A DNA stretch of 64,000 nt from Parapedobacter luteus (GCF_900168055.1 NZ_FUYS01000014.1:1-64000); one strand, 5' to 3'. Shown: positions 42,924-51,527, numbered from the stretch's first letter. Notes: generated by a model from the letters alone, not told the origin. Made by a program: numbers and translations.

Positions 42924-43544
42924 ATGGAAATCACCCTTGCAGATATTGGCAGACGATTCAATCGGGATTGGGTATTCCGGCGGGTGACTTACCAATTTGT
43001 AGCAGGGCGCTGTTATGCAATCCTTGGACCCAACGGATCAGGCAAGTCTACCCTGCTTCAGGTCATTGCTTCCAGCCTTACCCCGTCTAAGGGCCAAATT
43101 CGCTATACCATCGGCGATCATTCCGTTAAGCCGGAAGCGATTTACCGGTACATCTCGCTAGTGGCTCCGTACATGGAGCTCATTGAAGAATTTACACTTG
43201 CAGAGCAAATCAGGTTTCATTTTAAGCATAAACATTACCTACACGGCGTTAATGAACAGCGCTTAATGGAACGGCTTGGTCTGCAGCATGCCAAAGACAA
43301 ACAAATCCGCTTCTTTTCGTCCGGCATGAAACAACGTGTCAAGTTGGCCCTGGCGTGCTATACGGACACACCGATGGTCCTTTTAGATGAACCTACTACC
43401 AATTTGGACCACCAAGGTGTAGATTGGTATCTCGACCTCGTAGACAAAACAAAGGGCAATCGGTTGGTGCTGGTTTGCTCCAATCAGGAGAAAGAGTATG
43501 GCTTTTGTGAGCACTTAATCAACATCACGGACTATAAAGCGTGA
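42924..43544 (+). CDS. Small ABC ATP-binding protein linked to the lipid A operon
   Basis: 206 residues. Walker A GPNGSGKST, signature FSSGMKQRVKLALAC and Walker B MVLLDEPTTNLD are intact. The position of the H-loop His reads LVCSNQEKEYG, so Asn may replace it. There is no permease in the operon. The gene follows lpxA by three bases, so its partner may serve the envelope, possibly lipid A or another lipid, but this is inference. It is followed by efp, which has its own promoter. Confidence 0.85.
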   Translation: MEITLADIGRRFNRDWVFRRVTYQFVAGRCYAILGPNGSGKSTLLQVIASSLTPSKGQIRYTIGDHSVKPEAIYRYISLVAPYMELIEEFTLAEQIRFHFKHKHYLHGVNEQRLMERLGLQHAKDKQIRFFSSGMKQRVKLALACYTDTPMVLLDEPTTNLDHQGVDWYLDLVDKTKGNRLVLVCSNQEKEYGFCEHLINITDYKA

Positions 43545-43565
43545 CCCCCCTTTTTGCCGGCCTTC

Positions 43566-43596
43566 TTGTAAATAGGGGACGTGTTTCGTATCTTTG
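43566..43596 (+). promoter_or_regulatory. Promoter TTG-N20-TATCTTTG of efp
   Basis: TTG 43566-43568 and a perfect TATCTTTG at 43589-43596 are spaced by 20 bases. The ATG follows 35 bases later. Confidence 0.7.
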
Positions 43597-43631
43597 ACGA
43601 CATTTAAGCAACTGTATTAAATCAAGAATCA

Positions 43632-44192
43632 ATGGCCAAAGCTTCAGAAGTAAAAACTGGCAATATCCTGCGTTTCAACGGCGAGTTGGTGTCTGTTGAA
43701 GAGTACATCCATCGCACGCCAGGCAACCTGCGGGCGTTTTACCAAGCGAGAATGCGCAATGTGAAAACTGGGAAACTCGTCGAATACCGTTTTCGCACGG
43801 ATGAAGAAGTCGAGATCGCCCGCGTTGAAACCAATGACTACCAATATCTATATGAAGACGGTGATGCATTCGTCGTGATGGATAACACAACCTTTGAACA
43901 GTTTAATATACCGAAGGCCCTTTTTGGCAGTTCGGCACGCTTTTTGAAAGAAGGTATGCAGGTGCTCGTTGCGATGGAAAGTGATGAGCCAATCATGGCG
44001 CAGGCACCTACTACGGTAGAGCTGGAAGTGACTTATACAGAGCCAGCCGTAAAAGGGGACACCTCCACAAACGCACTAAAAAGTGCCACTGTAGAGACGG
44101 GCGTGGAGATACGGGTGCCGCTCTTTGTAAACCAAGGAGATAAGGTGAAAATTGATACCCGCTCAGGTGACTACATCGAGCGTGTGAAATAA
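43632..44192 (+). CDS. efp: Elongation factor P with non-canonical tip residue
   Basis: 186 residues, with the three-domain EF-P ending VPLFVNQGDKVKIDTRSGDY. EF-P relieves ribosome stalling at proline runs. The domain I loop that reaches the peptidyl-transferase centre reads RTPGNLRAFYQARMRN. Aligned with the PGKGQAF of the E. coli protein, the modified Lys34 is replaced by Asn. Either Asn works unmodified or an Arg nearby takes the role; no epmA/epmB or earP lies in the window. It has a separate promoter behind the lipid A operon. Confidence 0.95.
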   Translation: MAKASEVKTGNILRFNGELVSVEEYIHRTPGNLRAFYQARMRNVKTGKLVEYRFRTDEEVEIARVETNDYQYLYEDGDAFVVMDNTTFEQFNIPKALFGSSARFLKEGMQVLVAMESDEPIMAQAPTTVELEVTYTEPAVKGDTSTNALKSATVETGVEIRVPLFVNQGDKVKIDTRSGDYIERVK

Positions 44193-44267
44193 AAGAATTC
44201 AAATTTTTAGGTTTAGGTTGATTATTCGGTCTTGGGGCTCCCCGCCTCGAGGCCGATGTTTTTATTG

Positions 44268-44275
44268 TACCTTTG
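44268..44275 (+). promoter_or_regulatory. -7 box TACCTTTG of the 5-formyl-THF cyclo-ligase gene
   Basis: A perfect TAnnTTTG match 20 bases before the ATG at 44296. It rules out a start further upstream. Confidence 0.6.
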
Positions 44276-44295
44276 CGACAAACGTAATTGCCGCT

Positions 44296-44880
44296 ATGCA
44301 CCCAACGACTAAATCTGAGTTGCGCAAAATCTACCGCGAGAAGCGGATGCTTCTCGCTGACCAGGAGTTCAAACAGCTAAACCATCAACTGCTAACTCAG
44401 GTAAAGAAAGTGGACTTCCCGGCCCATTCAACCATCCATATATTCCTTCCAATCAAGGGCAACCATGAGCCGGACACCTATGCTATTGCTGCATGGTTAA
44501 GACAACGTTTTCCACATGTGCGCCTCGCGTTATCCAAAAGCAATCGCACCACCCTATCGATGCAGCATTATGTTTGGGAAGAAGGCACCGTACTTAACGT
44601 TAATCACTGGGGAATCCCCGAACCCGATAGCGGCACCACAGTGCCCTCCGCTGAAATCGACATTGTCTTTGTGCCGCTGCTTGCCTTCGACCGCCAGGGG
44701 CACCGGGTAGGGTATGGCAAAGGGTTTTACGATCGTTTCTTGCAGGCATGCCGACCGGACACGGTAAAAATCGGATTATCGCTGTTTGAGCCGGTCAACT
44801 CCATTGAAGATGCCGACAACTGGGACGTAAGGCTCAATAAATGTATTACGCCTTGGGTGATATGGAACTTTGGTCACTGA
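44296..44880 (+). CDS. 5-formyltetrahydrofolate cyclo-ligase
   Basis: 194 residues from ATG 44296. The ATP-dependent enzyme converts 5-formyl-THF to 5,10-methenyl-THF. The family motifs are KSELRKIYREKRMLL with the phosphate-binding basic residues, VFVPLLAFDRQGHRVGYGKG (given to its usual end) and YDRFL. Length is typical. It is a single gene with its own promoter; the 362-bp region after it holds hairpins but no gene. Confidence 0.93.
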   Translation: MHPTTKSELRKIYREKRMLLADQEFKQLNHQLLTQVKKVDFPAHSTIHIFLPIKGNHEPDTYAIAAWLRQRFPHVRLALSKSNRTTLSMQHYVWEEGTVLNVNHWGIPEPDSGTTVPSAEIDIVFVPLLAFDRQGHRVGYGKGFYDRFLQACRPDTVKIGLSLFEPVNSIEDADNWDVRLNKCITPWVIWNFGH

Positions 44881-45242
44881 TCAGACAAAATACAACCGAC
44901 ATATACTGAACAAACCGACAATTCATCGCACCATAAGCCCAAGCAACGATTAGAAGAAAGCAAAAAACACGAATCATCAAGGATAGATACGAATACCCAA
45001 CAAAAAATCAAAAAAACCACCCATTTTTTCGGTTTTTAATAAAAAAAACACGAAGTTAGCCCTGAAATATCGCCGGCATCAGCTTTAGAAGTCAAAAGTG
45101 CAAAACAAAATTAAAAACACACGCCCGGTTTCCCAGAATTGTCCGCGGTGTGGCCTTCATGTATTATAAACAATTCTATCGCGCCGGAGAGGGATCCCCA
45201 ACTCCCTCTCTATTTTTTGGGCAGGCCTCTATCAAATGGCGG
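44881..45242. other. Gene-free region, A/C-rich on the plus strand, with two hairpins
   Basis: The first 180 bp are A/C-rich and G-poor. A hairpin with arms AAAAACC and GGTTTTT around 45013-45038 probably terminates the cyclo-ligase transcript. No coding frame of convincing composition is seen. A second, stronger terminator-like hairpin is at 45187-45218, about 330 bp after the last gene. A short untranslated transcript between them cannot be excluded. Confidence 0.5.
45187..45218 (+). terminator. Rho-independent-type terminator without an obvious upstream gene
   Basis: GAGAGGGA (45187-45194) and TCCCTCTC (45203-45210) are perfect arms around TCCCCAAC, followed by TATTTTTT. It points along the plus strand and is 25 bp from the stop of the convergent phosphatase gene. 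It could also serve as a bidirectional stop. Confidence 0.6.
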
Positions 45243-46535
45243 TCAATACAGCACCCTGAACTTTACAGTATTGGCTATCTGCCTCAATTGCTTAAGCAGC
45301 TGCTTATCGTACTGGGCGTCTACATCCGTCACCGCATAACCAATGTCGCCCTTGGTCATTAAAAACTGGGCAACGATATTAATTTGGTTTTCGGCAAAGA
45401 CATTATTTATTTGCGCCATTACCCCCGGCACATTACGATGAATATGGAGCAGGCGGTGCGCTTTTTCAATTTTAGGCAAAATCAGGTTCGGAAAGTTGCG
45501 GCTCATGTAGGTATCGCCCTTGTTGATAAAATCCGCCATACGGCGGGGGATAAACTCGCTATTGCGTTTTTTATCCTTTTTATCGTCGAAAAGGACAATC
45601 CCCTTTTCGTTGCAGATACTCCGGTTGATACGGTGTTTGCTGTCTCCCAAATAGCCGATGGTCTTCAGTTTGTCAGCCTGTGCCAATTGCGCATCATCCA
45701 ACCGGATGTCCTTGCCAAGCAGAAGCATGCCAACATCCTTTACGTATTTTTCTTCAACCGTTTCCTTTACGCGGATAGAAAAACCGTCACGCTTGAGTAT
45801 GTGTGCTGCAATTTCAGGCACATCGCCGACAATAAGGCAAAGAATACGATTTTTAGGATAGGAAATGGCACGCGGTAAATCATTTACATACAGGAACTCG
45901 TCAAAACTGGGGGTAACGTGATCGGCCCGCTCGGACACACTTTTGCGTTCGATATTTTCCGTGAATGCGAAGAACCGTTCAATAAGGCCGGACTCTTTCA
46001 ACTGAAAATCCGAATACCCATCACCAATACCATAGATTTTGCCTGGCAATTGGAGTTGCCGCAGAAGTTTAACCTTGCCCCCCTCTTCAGACAAAGGATT
46101 GTTTTCGTCATATCCGGTGATGTTTCCCTGCTCGTCAAAGATAAATGTATTCGCGTAAACGTTGTCTTGCTTAATATGATACGGACTCACCACAGGCACA
46201 ATAAACTCCTTGAAGCCGCCGGAGACAATCAACACGCCGTCGCTGTGCTTCTTAAAAAACTCTCGGTTGCGGGAGAAGGAAGGTGATACCCGCTTTTTGA
46301 GTATAGTGATAAGTTTCTTCAGGTGTTCGCGGTTTGCTTCCAACAGTTTTACCCGCCCGGAAAGGCTTTCCCTAAACGAAAGCTGCCCGTTCATGGATAG
46401 GTTGGTCAACCGTTCGATTTCTTCATAAATAAGTTCCCTGGCGGGATGATTGGCTAAAGAGATGCGGGCCAGCTCATCCAGTGCCTCCACTTGCGTGAAC
46501 GTGCTATCAAAGTCAATGATATAATAATTTGTCAA
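45243..46535 (-). CDS. SerB-like HAD phosphatase fused to SerA N-lobe and ACT-domain remnants
   Basis: 430 residues. HAD motifs: DFDSTFTQ, LIVSGGFKEF, GGKVKLLRQL and GIGDGYSDF, as in phosphoserine phosphatase. From about residue 228 the chain resembles the N-terminal lobe of phosphoglycerate dehydrogenase (NRILCLIVGDVPE; LLLGKDIRLDDAQL; KLKTIGYLGDSKHRINRSIC). It then jumps to its C-terminal linker and ACT domain (NFPNLILP; HRLLHIHRNVPGVMAQIN; VKFRVLY). The NAD-binding Rossmann domain is absent. The ACT part may give feedback by serine. TTG 46535, overlapping the epimerase stop as TTGA, fits the family N-terminus; ATG 46565 is the alternative. Confidence 0.85.
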   Translation of the reverse strand: MTNYYIIDFDSTFTQVEALDELARISLANHPARELIYEEIERLTNLSMNGQLSFRESLSGRVKLLEANREHLKKLITILKKRVSPSFSRNREFFKKHSDGVLIVSGGFKEFIVPVVSPYHIKQDNVYANTFIFDEQGNITGYDENNPLSEEGGKVKLLRQLQLPGKIYGIGDGYSDFQLKESGLIERFFAFTENIERKSVSERADHVTPSFDEFLYVNDLPRAISYPKNRILCLIVGDVPEIAAHILKRDGFSIRVKETVEEKYVKDVGMLLLGKDIRLDDAQLAQADKLKTIGYLGDSKHRINRSICNEKGIVLFDDKKDKKRNSEFIPRRMADFINKGDTYMSRNFPNLILPKIEKAHRLLHIHRNVPGVMAQINNVFAENQINIVAQFLMTKGDIGYAVTDVDAQYDKQLLKQLRQIANTVKFRVLY

Positions 46536-47581
46536 TGTCGTGTCGCTTTTAACAGTTCTATGCATATTTCACGTAAGGAATTGTCTATCGGTTTGAATGT
46601 GATTCCTGTCGTCTCTACAATTTTTTTATTGGAAAACTGCATTTTTTGAACGGACGACTTGGCCGTATCCTGCGTGAGGAGGGGTCGTTTACCTGTAAGC
46701 AGCGCTAATACCCCGGCGGCACGCCAGGCGACGCCCAACATCCACGGTGTGGCTCTGAATTTCGGCGCGGGCCGGTTGAAGTACACACTACACTTTGTCA
46801 ATAGCTCTTTGTGTGTCATATTAACGTTGCTCAGCAGAAATCGCTCCGCCGTAATGGCCGGGTTTTTCATCAGTAATATCATCGCCTTGGCCACGTCTTC
46901 CACATCGATCAATCCCACCGATCCATCGGTATAAAATTGCAGACCATCGCGCAGCATGGCAAAAATAGTCCCACTTGCGCCATTATCGGTTGTTCTTGCC
47001 GTTGGGCCGATGATGAGAGCGGGATTTACAATAACCGCATCCAGGCCCTCGGCAATACCGCGCCACACCTCCATTTCGGCTTCGTATTTAGCAATCGCAT
47101 AACCTGACTGGCTGGAATCATATTCCCAGAGGTCGCTTTCGGTAATTTCCCTATTCGTCTTAGCACGGCCAACCGCAGCAATGGAACTGACATGCAACAG
47201 CCGGACCCGCTGTTCCAATGCCAGCGTCACCACGTTGGCAGTACCGCCGACATTTACGGCGGTCAGTTGTTTCCGATCGTCGGCATGGTACGAAATCAAA
47301 CCTGCACAATGATATACCTGTGTTACTCCCCCAAAGGCGTCTTGCAGGGCAAAAAAATCATTAATATCAGCGTCGACCCACTGCAAGCCAGGCAAGCCGC
47401 CTAATTCAGGGGGAATGATGGACGTTTTCCGTTTTGTAGCACGGATATGCTCACCGTCGGCCAGCAGCTGCTTAATCAGCGTAGAACCCAAAAAACCTGT
47501 ACCTCCTGTTACTAAAACCACCGCCGTATTAGAAATAGTTGATGATGTGCCCAAAAGTAAGGGAATAAACGGAATTTTCAT
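46532..47581 (-). CDS. NAD-dependent epimerase/dehydratase family protein (extended SDR)
   Basis: 349 residues from ATG 47581. The Rossmann motif is VLVTGGTGFLGSTL. The catalytic SDR triad is SSIAAVG with YAIAKYEAE (YxxxK). NPALIIGP and LIDVEDVAKAMILL are typical of the extended, NAD(P)H-dependent group of the dihydroflavonol reductase/epimerase type. The substrate cannot be told. It is upstream of the SerB-like gene and overlaps it, so the two share a transcript, although a link to serine synthesis is not obvious. Divergent from the ureohydrolase-like gene. Confidence 0.87.
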   Translation of the reverse strand: MKIPFIPLLLGTSSTISNTAVVLVTGGTGFLGSTLIKQLLADGEHIRATKRKTSIIPPELGGLPGLQWVDADINDFFALQDAFGGVTQVYHCAGLISYHADDRKQLTAVNVGGTANVVTLALEQRVRLLHVSSIAAVGRAKTNREITESDLWEYDSSQSGYAIAKYEAEMEVWRGIAEGLDAVIVNPALIIGPTARTTDNGASGTIFAMLRDGLQFYTDGSVGLIDVEDVAKAMILLMKNPAITAERFLLSNVNMTHKELLTKCSVYFNRPAPKFRATPWMLGVAWRAAGVLALLTGKRPLLTQDTAKSSVQKMQFSNKKIVETTGITFKPIDNSLREICIELLKATRH

Positions 47582-47737
47582 TCGAATAACTTGTTTTTTA
47601 TCGGCAACGGGCATGCATGGGCGATGCTTGGTGGCGCCTTATCTGAACGATAGCTCGTGCGGAATACTCGAAATTTTGAGGATGCGTTGGCAAGACGACC
47701 TTTGCTGATTATGCTTGGGCAGTATGTGCATTTTGTG

Positions 47738-47745
47738 TAAGTTTG
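47738..47745 (+). promoter_or_regulatory. -7 box TAAGTTTG of the ureohydrolase-like gene
   Basis: A perfect TAnnTTTG match 32 bases before ATG 47778. It lies downstream of a TTG at 47715, which is therefore not the start. Confidence 0.6.
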
Positions 47746-47777
47746 CAACAGTAATTTGCCAGACAACGCACGACAAC

Positions 47778-48959
47778 ATGTCCCTATCTGTTTTCTTTTC
47801 TTCCATTGTTTCACAGGATTTCACACCGGAAACCGGTTTTCTCGGCTCCCAGATGGGGGCATCAATACAAGTCCACGAACTGGAGTTCCCTGATTTGGAA
47901 GTGGATAAACCGGATTTAGCATTGTTCGGGGTGCTGGATGACCGGATGGCCATCGGCAACTTAGGCTGTGCTGAAGCGGCAAACATCATGCGCAGGCATT
48001 TTTATGCGCTTAATCAGGGCGAGTACAAACTGCGGTTGGCTGACTTGGGCAACATCAAGCCCGGCGAAACCGTAACGGATACCTATGCCGCAGTGAAGGC
48101 GGTATGCACCGAGCTTATCAAATCGGGCATTATGCCCATTATCGTAGGCGGCGGCCAAGACATTACTTATGCACAATACCTTGCTTACGAAAAGCTTGAA
48201 CAAAAGGTTGAAGTAGCGATAGTGGATTCACGCTTTGATCTCGACCAAGAAAACACCGAAAACGCTCCACTCAATTCGCTTACTTATCTCAACCACATCA
48301 TTCTCCATCAGCCCGACTATCTCTTTAATTTGAGCAACCTCGCATACCAGACGTATTTTGTGAGCAGGGAGTCCATCACCATGTATGACAAACTCTATTT
48401 CAATGCAATGCGATTAGGCCTCATTACCAACGCTGTGGAACATGTTGAGCCCATCATCCGGGCGGCAGACATGATGAGCTTTGATATAAATGCGATCCGG
48501 TTTTCGGATGCTCCCGGCAATGCGTATGCAACGCCCAACGGCTTGTTCGGCGATGAAGCATGCCGCATCTGCCGATATGCAGGCATGAGCGACAAACTCA
48601 CTTCCATAGGTTTTTATGAGTATAATCCCTCGTTTGACAACCGCGAACAAACAGCGATACTGCTGGCGCAGATGATTTGGTATTTTATTGACGGCTTCTA
48701 CAACCGGAAGCACGATGCTCCGCTCGTTCCGAAATCTGCCTATATCACCTACCGAACATCGGTGCACAACGATGCCTATGAGCTGGTGTTTGTCAAAAGC
48801 AAGAAGTCCGACCGCTGGTGGATGCAGGTGCCTTATTCAGGCACCAAATCGGTAAACGAGCGCTACCACCTCGTCCCTTGCCGATATGAGGACTATCAAC
48901 TAGCGGTGTCTGGAGAAATGCCCGACTTGTGGTGGAAAACACACCAGAAGCTGATATAG
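47778..48959 (+). CDS. Arginase-fold (formimidoylglutamase-like) protein with degenerate metal site
   Basis: 393 residues. The ureohydrolase fold is recognisable, but the three manganese motifs are altered: GGGQD replaces GGDH, VDSRFDLD replaces DAHxD, and SFDINAIRFSDAP replaces SxDxDxxDPxxxP. At least the histidine ligands are lost, so hydrolysis by the usual binuclear site is doubtful. Such members are commonly labelled formimidoylglutamase in Bacteroidota. It has a C-terminal extension (about 300-393; DRWWMQVPYSG). A protein-binding or new catalytic role is possible. The next gene, rmuC, has its own promoter. Confidence 0.8.
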   Translation: MSLSVFFSSIVSQDFTPETGFLGSQMGASIQVHELEFPDLEVDKPDLALFGVLDDRMAIGNLGCAEAANIMRRHFYALNQGEYKLRLADLGNIKPGETVTDTYAAVKAVCTELIKSGIMPIIVGGGQDITYAQYLAYEKLEQKVEVAIVDSRFDLDQENTENAPLNSLTYLNHIILHQPDYLFNLSNLAYQTYFVSRESITMYDKLYFNAMRLGLITNAVEHVEPIIRAADMMSFDINAIRFSDAPGNAYATPNGLFGDEACRICRYAGMSDKLTSIGFYEYNPSFDNREQTAILLAQMIWYFIDGFYNRKHDAPLVPKSAYITYRTSVHNDAYELVFVKSKKSDRWWMQVPYSGTKSVNERYHLVPCRYEDYQLAVSGEMPDLWWKTHQKLI

Positions 48960-49000
48960 TGTCAGCAATCGGTGATCAGTAGCCGGTGGCCGGTTTTTGT

Positions 49001-49008
49001 TATCTTTG
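49001..49008 (+). promoter_or_regulatory. -7 box TATCTTTG of rmuC
   Basis: A perfect TAnnTTTG match only six bases before the ATG at 49015. A TTG at 48997 lies upstream of the box and is not a credible start. Confidence 0.6.
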
Positions 49009-49014
49009 TTCATC

Positions 49015-50379
49015 ATGGAATTGTACTTCATCGTTATTGCCGTTGTTGTCCTGGTCATTGCGGCCTTGCTGTTTTTCAAACGCCCGCAATCACCCACACA
49101 TAACCCTGAGCAGGAACTGCTAAGGAAAGAAAAAGAAAACTTGGCTCTCCAACTGGCCCGTGCGGAGCAGCAGATTCAAAGTATGGCGGCCGAAAAGGAG
49201 CATATTACCGGCATATTGCGCGAAGAACAGCAACGCCTGTTGGGCGAACTGCAGCAGGAACGTGAGCGACTAGCCCAGGCTGAACGATCGCTGGAAAGCG
49301 CCCGTGCTTATTACAAATCACAACAGGAGAGGCTACAAGAGCAGAAAGCCGAAATTGAAACGATCAAGCAGCAGTTCAATACCGAATTTCAGGTGATTGC
49401 TAACCGTATTCTGGAAGAAAAAACCCAGAAATTTACCGAGACAAACAGTAAGACCCTCGATCAAATACTCAATCCCCTCAAAGAAAAGATTAAGACTTTC
49501 GAAGAGAAGGTTGAAAAAACGTATCAGACAGAGGCCGCTGAACGCAATACCCTCAAGGGTGTCGTGGAACAGTTAATGGAGCAGAGCCTCCGCATTAAAG
49601 ATGAGGCCAACAACCTGACAAGGGCGCTCCGGGGCGACAGTAAAAAACAGGGCAATTGGGGAGAAGTCATTCTTGAGCGGGTATTGGAGCGCTCTGGGTT
49701 GGTAAAAGATAGCGAATACCGGCTACAAGCATCCATGGCCGATGAGGACGGCCGCCGACTTCAGCCCGACGCCATCATCGACCTGCCCGATGAAAAGCAC
49801 CTGGTGGTTGACTCCAAGGTATCACTGCTGGCTTATGAACGCTGGGTAAATGCGGAGACCGATGAAGAACGGGAGATTTTTGCCAAACAGCACATCCAAT
49901 CGGTAGAAAACCATGTCAAAAGCCTCTCCGCGAAGAACTATCACGACCTTTACCACATTAATTCACCTGATTTTGTACTTTTATTCATGCCCATAGAATC
50001 GGCGTTCAGCATGTCTATCACATACAAAGCCGACTTGTTTAGCGATGCTTGGGACCGCAGAGTGGTCATTGTAAGCCCTTCTACCTTACTAGCCACGCTG
50101 CGCACGATAGCCAGCATGTGGAAACAGGAGCGACAGACACGCAACGTGCTTGAAATCGCGAAAGAGGCGGGGGCACTCTACGATAAATTTGTGGGCTTTT
50201 TGCAGGACATGGACCGGGTGGGTGAGCAGTTGAACCGGGCTGTACGTTCGCATGAAGAGGCCACCAAGAAGCTTGGTACCGGCCCCGGAAATGTCATTCG
50301 AAAAGTAGAAAACCTCAAAAAGCTGGGTGCGAGGGCAAGCAAGCAGATTGACAATAATCTGCTGGACGAAGGCGACTAA
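49015..50379 (+). CDS. rmuC: DNA recombination protein RmuC
   Basis: 454 residues from ATG 49015. An N-terminal membrane helix (YFIVIAVVVLVIAALLFF) is followed by a long coiled coil (about 35-190) and the RmuC nuclease-like core (GNWGEVILERVLERSGL, LPDEKHLVVDSKVSLLAYERW, PDFVLLFMPIESAF, VVIVSPSTLLATLRT). RmuC limits inversions at short inverted repeats and is predicted to be a PD-(D/E)xK-type nuclease. The stop overlaps the convergent transporter gene by four bases. Confidence 0.95.
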   Translation: MELYFIVIAVVVLVIAALLFFKRPQSPTHNPEQELLRKEKENLALQLARAEQQIQSMAAEKEHITGILREEQQRLLGELQQERERLAQAERSLESARAYYKSQQERLQEQKAEIETIKQQFNTEFQVIANRILEEKTQKFTETNSKTLDQILNPLKEKIKTFEEKVEKTYQTEAAERNTLKGVVEQLMEQSLRIKDEANNLTRALRGDSKKQGNWGEVILERVLERSGLVKDSEYRLQASMADEDGRRLQPDAIIDLPDEKHLVVDSKVSLLAYERWVNAETDEEREIFAKQHIQSVENHVKSLSAKNYHDLYHINSPDFVLLFMPIESAFSMSITYKADLFSDAWDRRVVIVSPSTLLATLRTIASMWKQERQTRNVLEIAKEAGALYDKFVGFLQDMDRVGEQLNRAVRSHEEATKKLGTGPGNVIRKVENLKKLGARASKQIDNNLLDEGD

Positions 50380-51527
50380 AGCGCCACCCGCTCTTCTTGG
50401 CTCTGCGGTGCATCAAGCGTTTCTTTCCGTCGTGCCGGACGCCACTTTGCCATATGCATACGGTGGAGCAAAACCGGCGTGATGGCCATGACCAGCAAGA
50501 GCCCTCCCGTTGTAAAGAGATTCGGAATTTCCAAAAAGAAACCATTAGTGCTGAACACCGCCAGTGCGATCGTCGCCGAGAAGGGCAGCGACAAAGCCAG
50601 CACGTTGAGCGCCAATTGAGGGTTAAACGTAGGCGATGAACCAATTCGCCCGTGTTTTTCCATGGCTGACACGGTGGAAATATGAGCCAAAGGCCAAAAG
50701 CTTACAGCACTTTGGGGAAACACAATAGCGACGATTGCCAGGGTAGCCGAGAGACCCGGCATCCACAGCAAGCACACGCCACTCAACAGAAAGGTAATTC
50801 CGGCCCTGAACAAGAGTAAACTGATAATTACTCGAAATTGCGTCCATTTAAATTTGACCGTGATGCCGATGAACAGTAAGATAACGGGCGTCATCAAAGC
50901 ACTCAGCATGGTTATGGGATTGCTCATAAACGCTGGTAGATCTTGAAAATGCAAACCAAAGCCCAACAAAATAAGCGCCACAAAAATCGCCAAATTTACC
51001 GGCTCTTTCATCAGCGTAGCCAACAAGGCTTTCAGGCGCTGGCGCCCGCGTACTTTGGGAGCGGTTGCCTGCTTAAAATACCAGTGCATAGCCAATAGGT
51101 AACAGAATATGAGCACATATACCTTGTTGCCCAAATCGGCGATGCCCCCAAGCGCCACGGCTTCTTTGCCCACATATTCAAGCAAGAAGGGAAAACATGA
51201 CATGCCCGGCGCCAAAGATGGGATAAGCAACAACAGCGTACGCATATCCGCTCCATTACTTCGGATACCATACAATCGTGGCAATACCAGCCAGGTGGCA
51301 CCGAGCATCGCAAAGTTAAATGCGACAGCCAAAAGCGGCAGCCAAATCAGGTCGGCGTTCATCTGCGTATTCATCAATGCCACAAAAATAATCGCAGGCA
51401 ATGCAATGTTCAGGATCAGTATTTTAAGGGCCTGATGATGTTCGGCCTTGTGCAAAGCCTTGCGGAGCAAGAGCCCCACAACGATAAGCAGTAAAAGTGA
51501 TATGGTCTTAGCTATAGCCGGATTCAT
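50376..51527 (-). CDS. AEC family transporter (auxin efflux carrier-like permease)
   Basis: 383 residues with about ten predicted membrane helices in two groups of five, and a cytoplasmic loop at about 155-175 (KQATAPKVRGRQRLK). LILNIALPAIIFVALMN near the N-terminus and its echo MLSALMTPVILLFIGITVKF in the second half show the inverted repeat of the family. AEC members move organic acids or amino acids. The charged tail HMAKWRPARRKETLD is cytoplasmic. Nothing in the neighbourhood identifies the substrate. Confidence 0.9.
   Translation of the reverse strand: MNPAIAKTISLLLLIVVGLLLRKALHKAEHHQALKILILNIALPAIIFVALMNTQMNADLIWLPLLAVAFNFAMLGATWLVLPRLYGIRSNGADMRTLLLLIPSLAPGMSCFPFLLEYVGKEAVALGGIADLGNKVYVLIFCYLLAMHWYFKQATAPKVRGRQRLKALLATLMKEPVNLAIFVALILLGFGLHFQDLPAFMSNPITMLSALMTPVILLFIGITVKFKWTQFRVIISLLLFRAGITFLLSGVCLLWMPGLSATLAIVAIVFPQSAVSFWPLAHISTVSAMEKHGRIGSSPTFNPQLALNVLALSLPFSATIALAVFSTNGFFLEIPNLFTTGGLLLVMAITPVLLHRMHMAKWRPARRKETLDAPQSQEERVAL

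Noticed and set aside
45120..45215. tRNA-like bases (GGAGAGGGATCCCC) in the gap before the phosphatase gene
   Set aside because: No acceptor stem, anticodon loop or GTTCRANNC T-arm can be built on either strand. A terminator explains the symmetry.
45139..45339. Small plus-strand frames in the 44.9-45.3 kb gap
   Set aside because: They run over a terminator hairpin and into the phosphatase gene on the other strand; no family resemblance.
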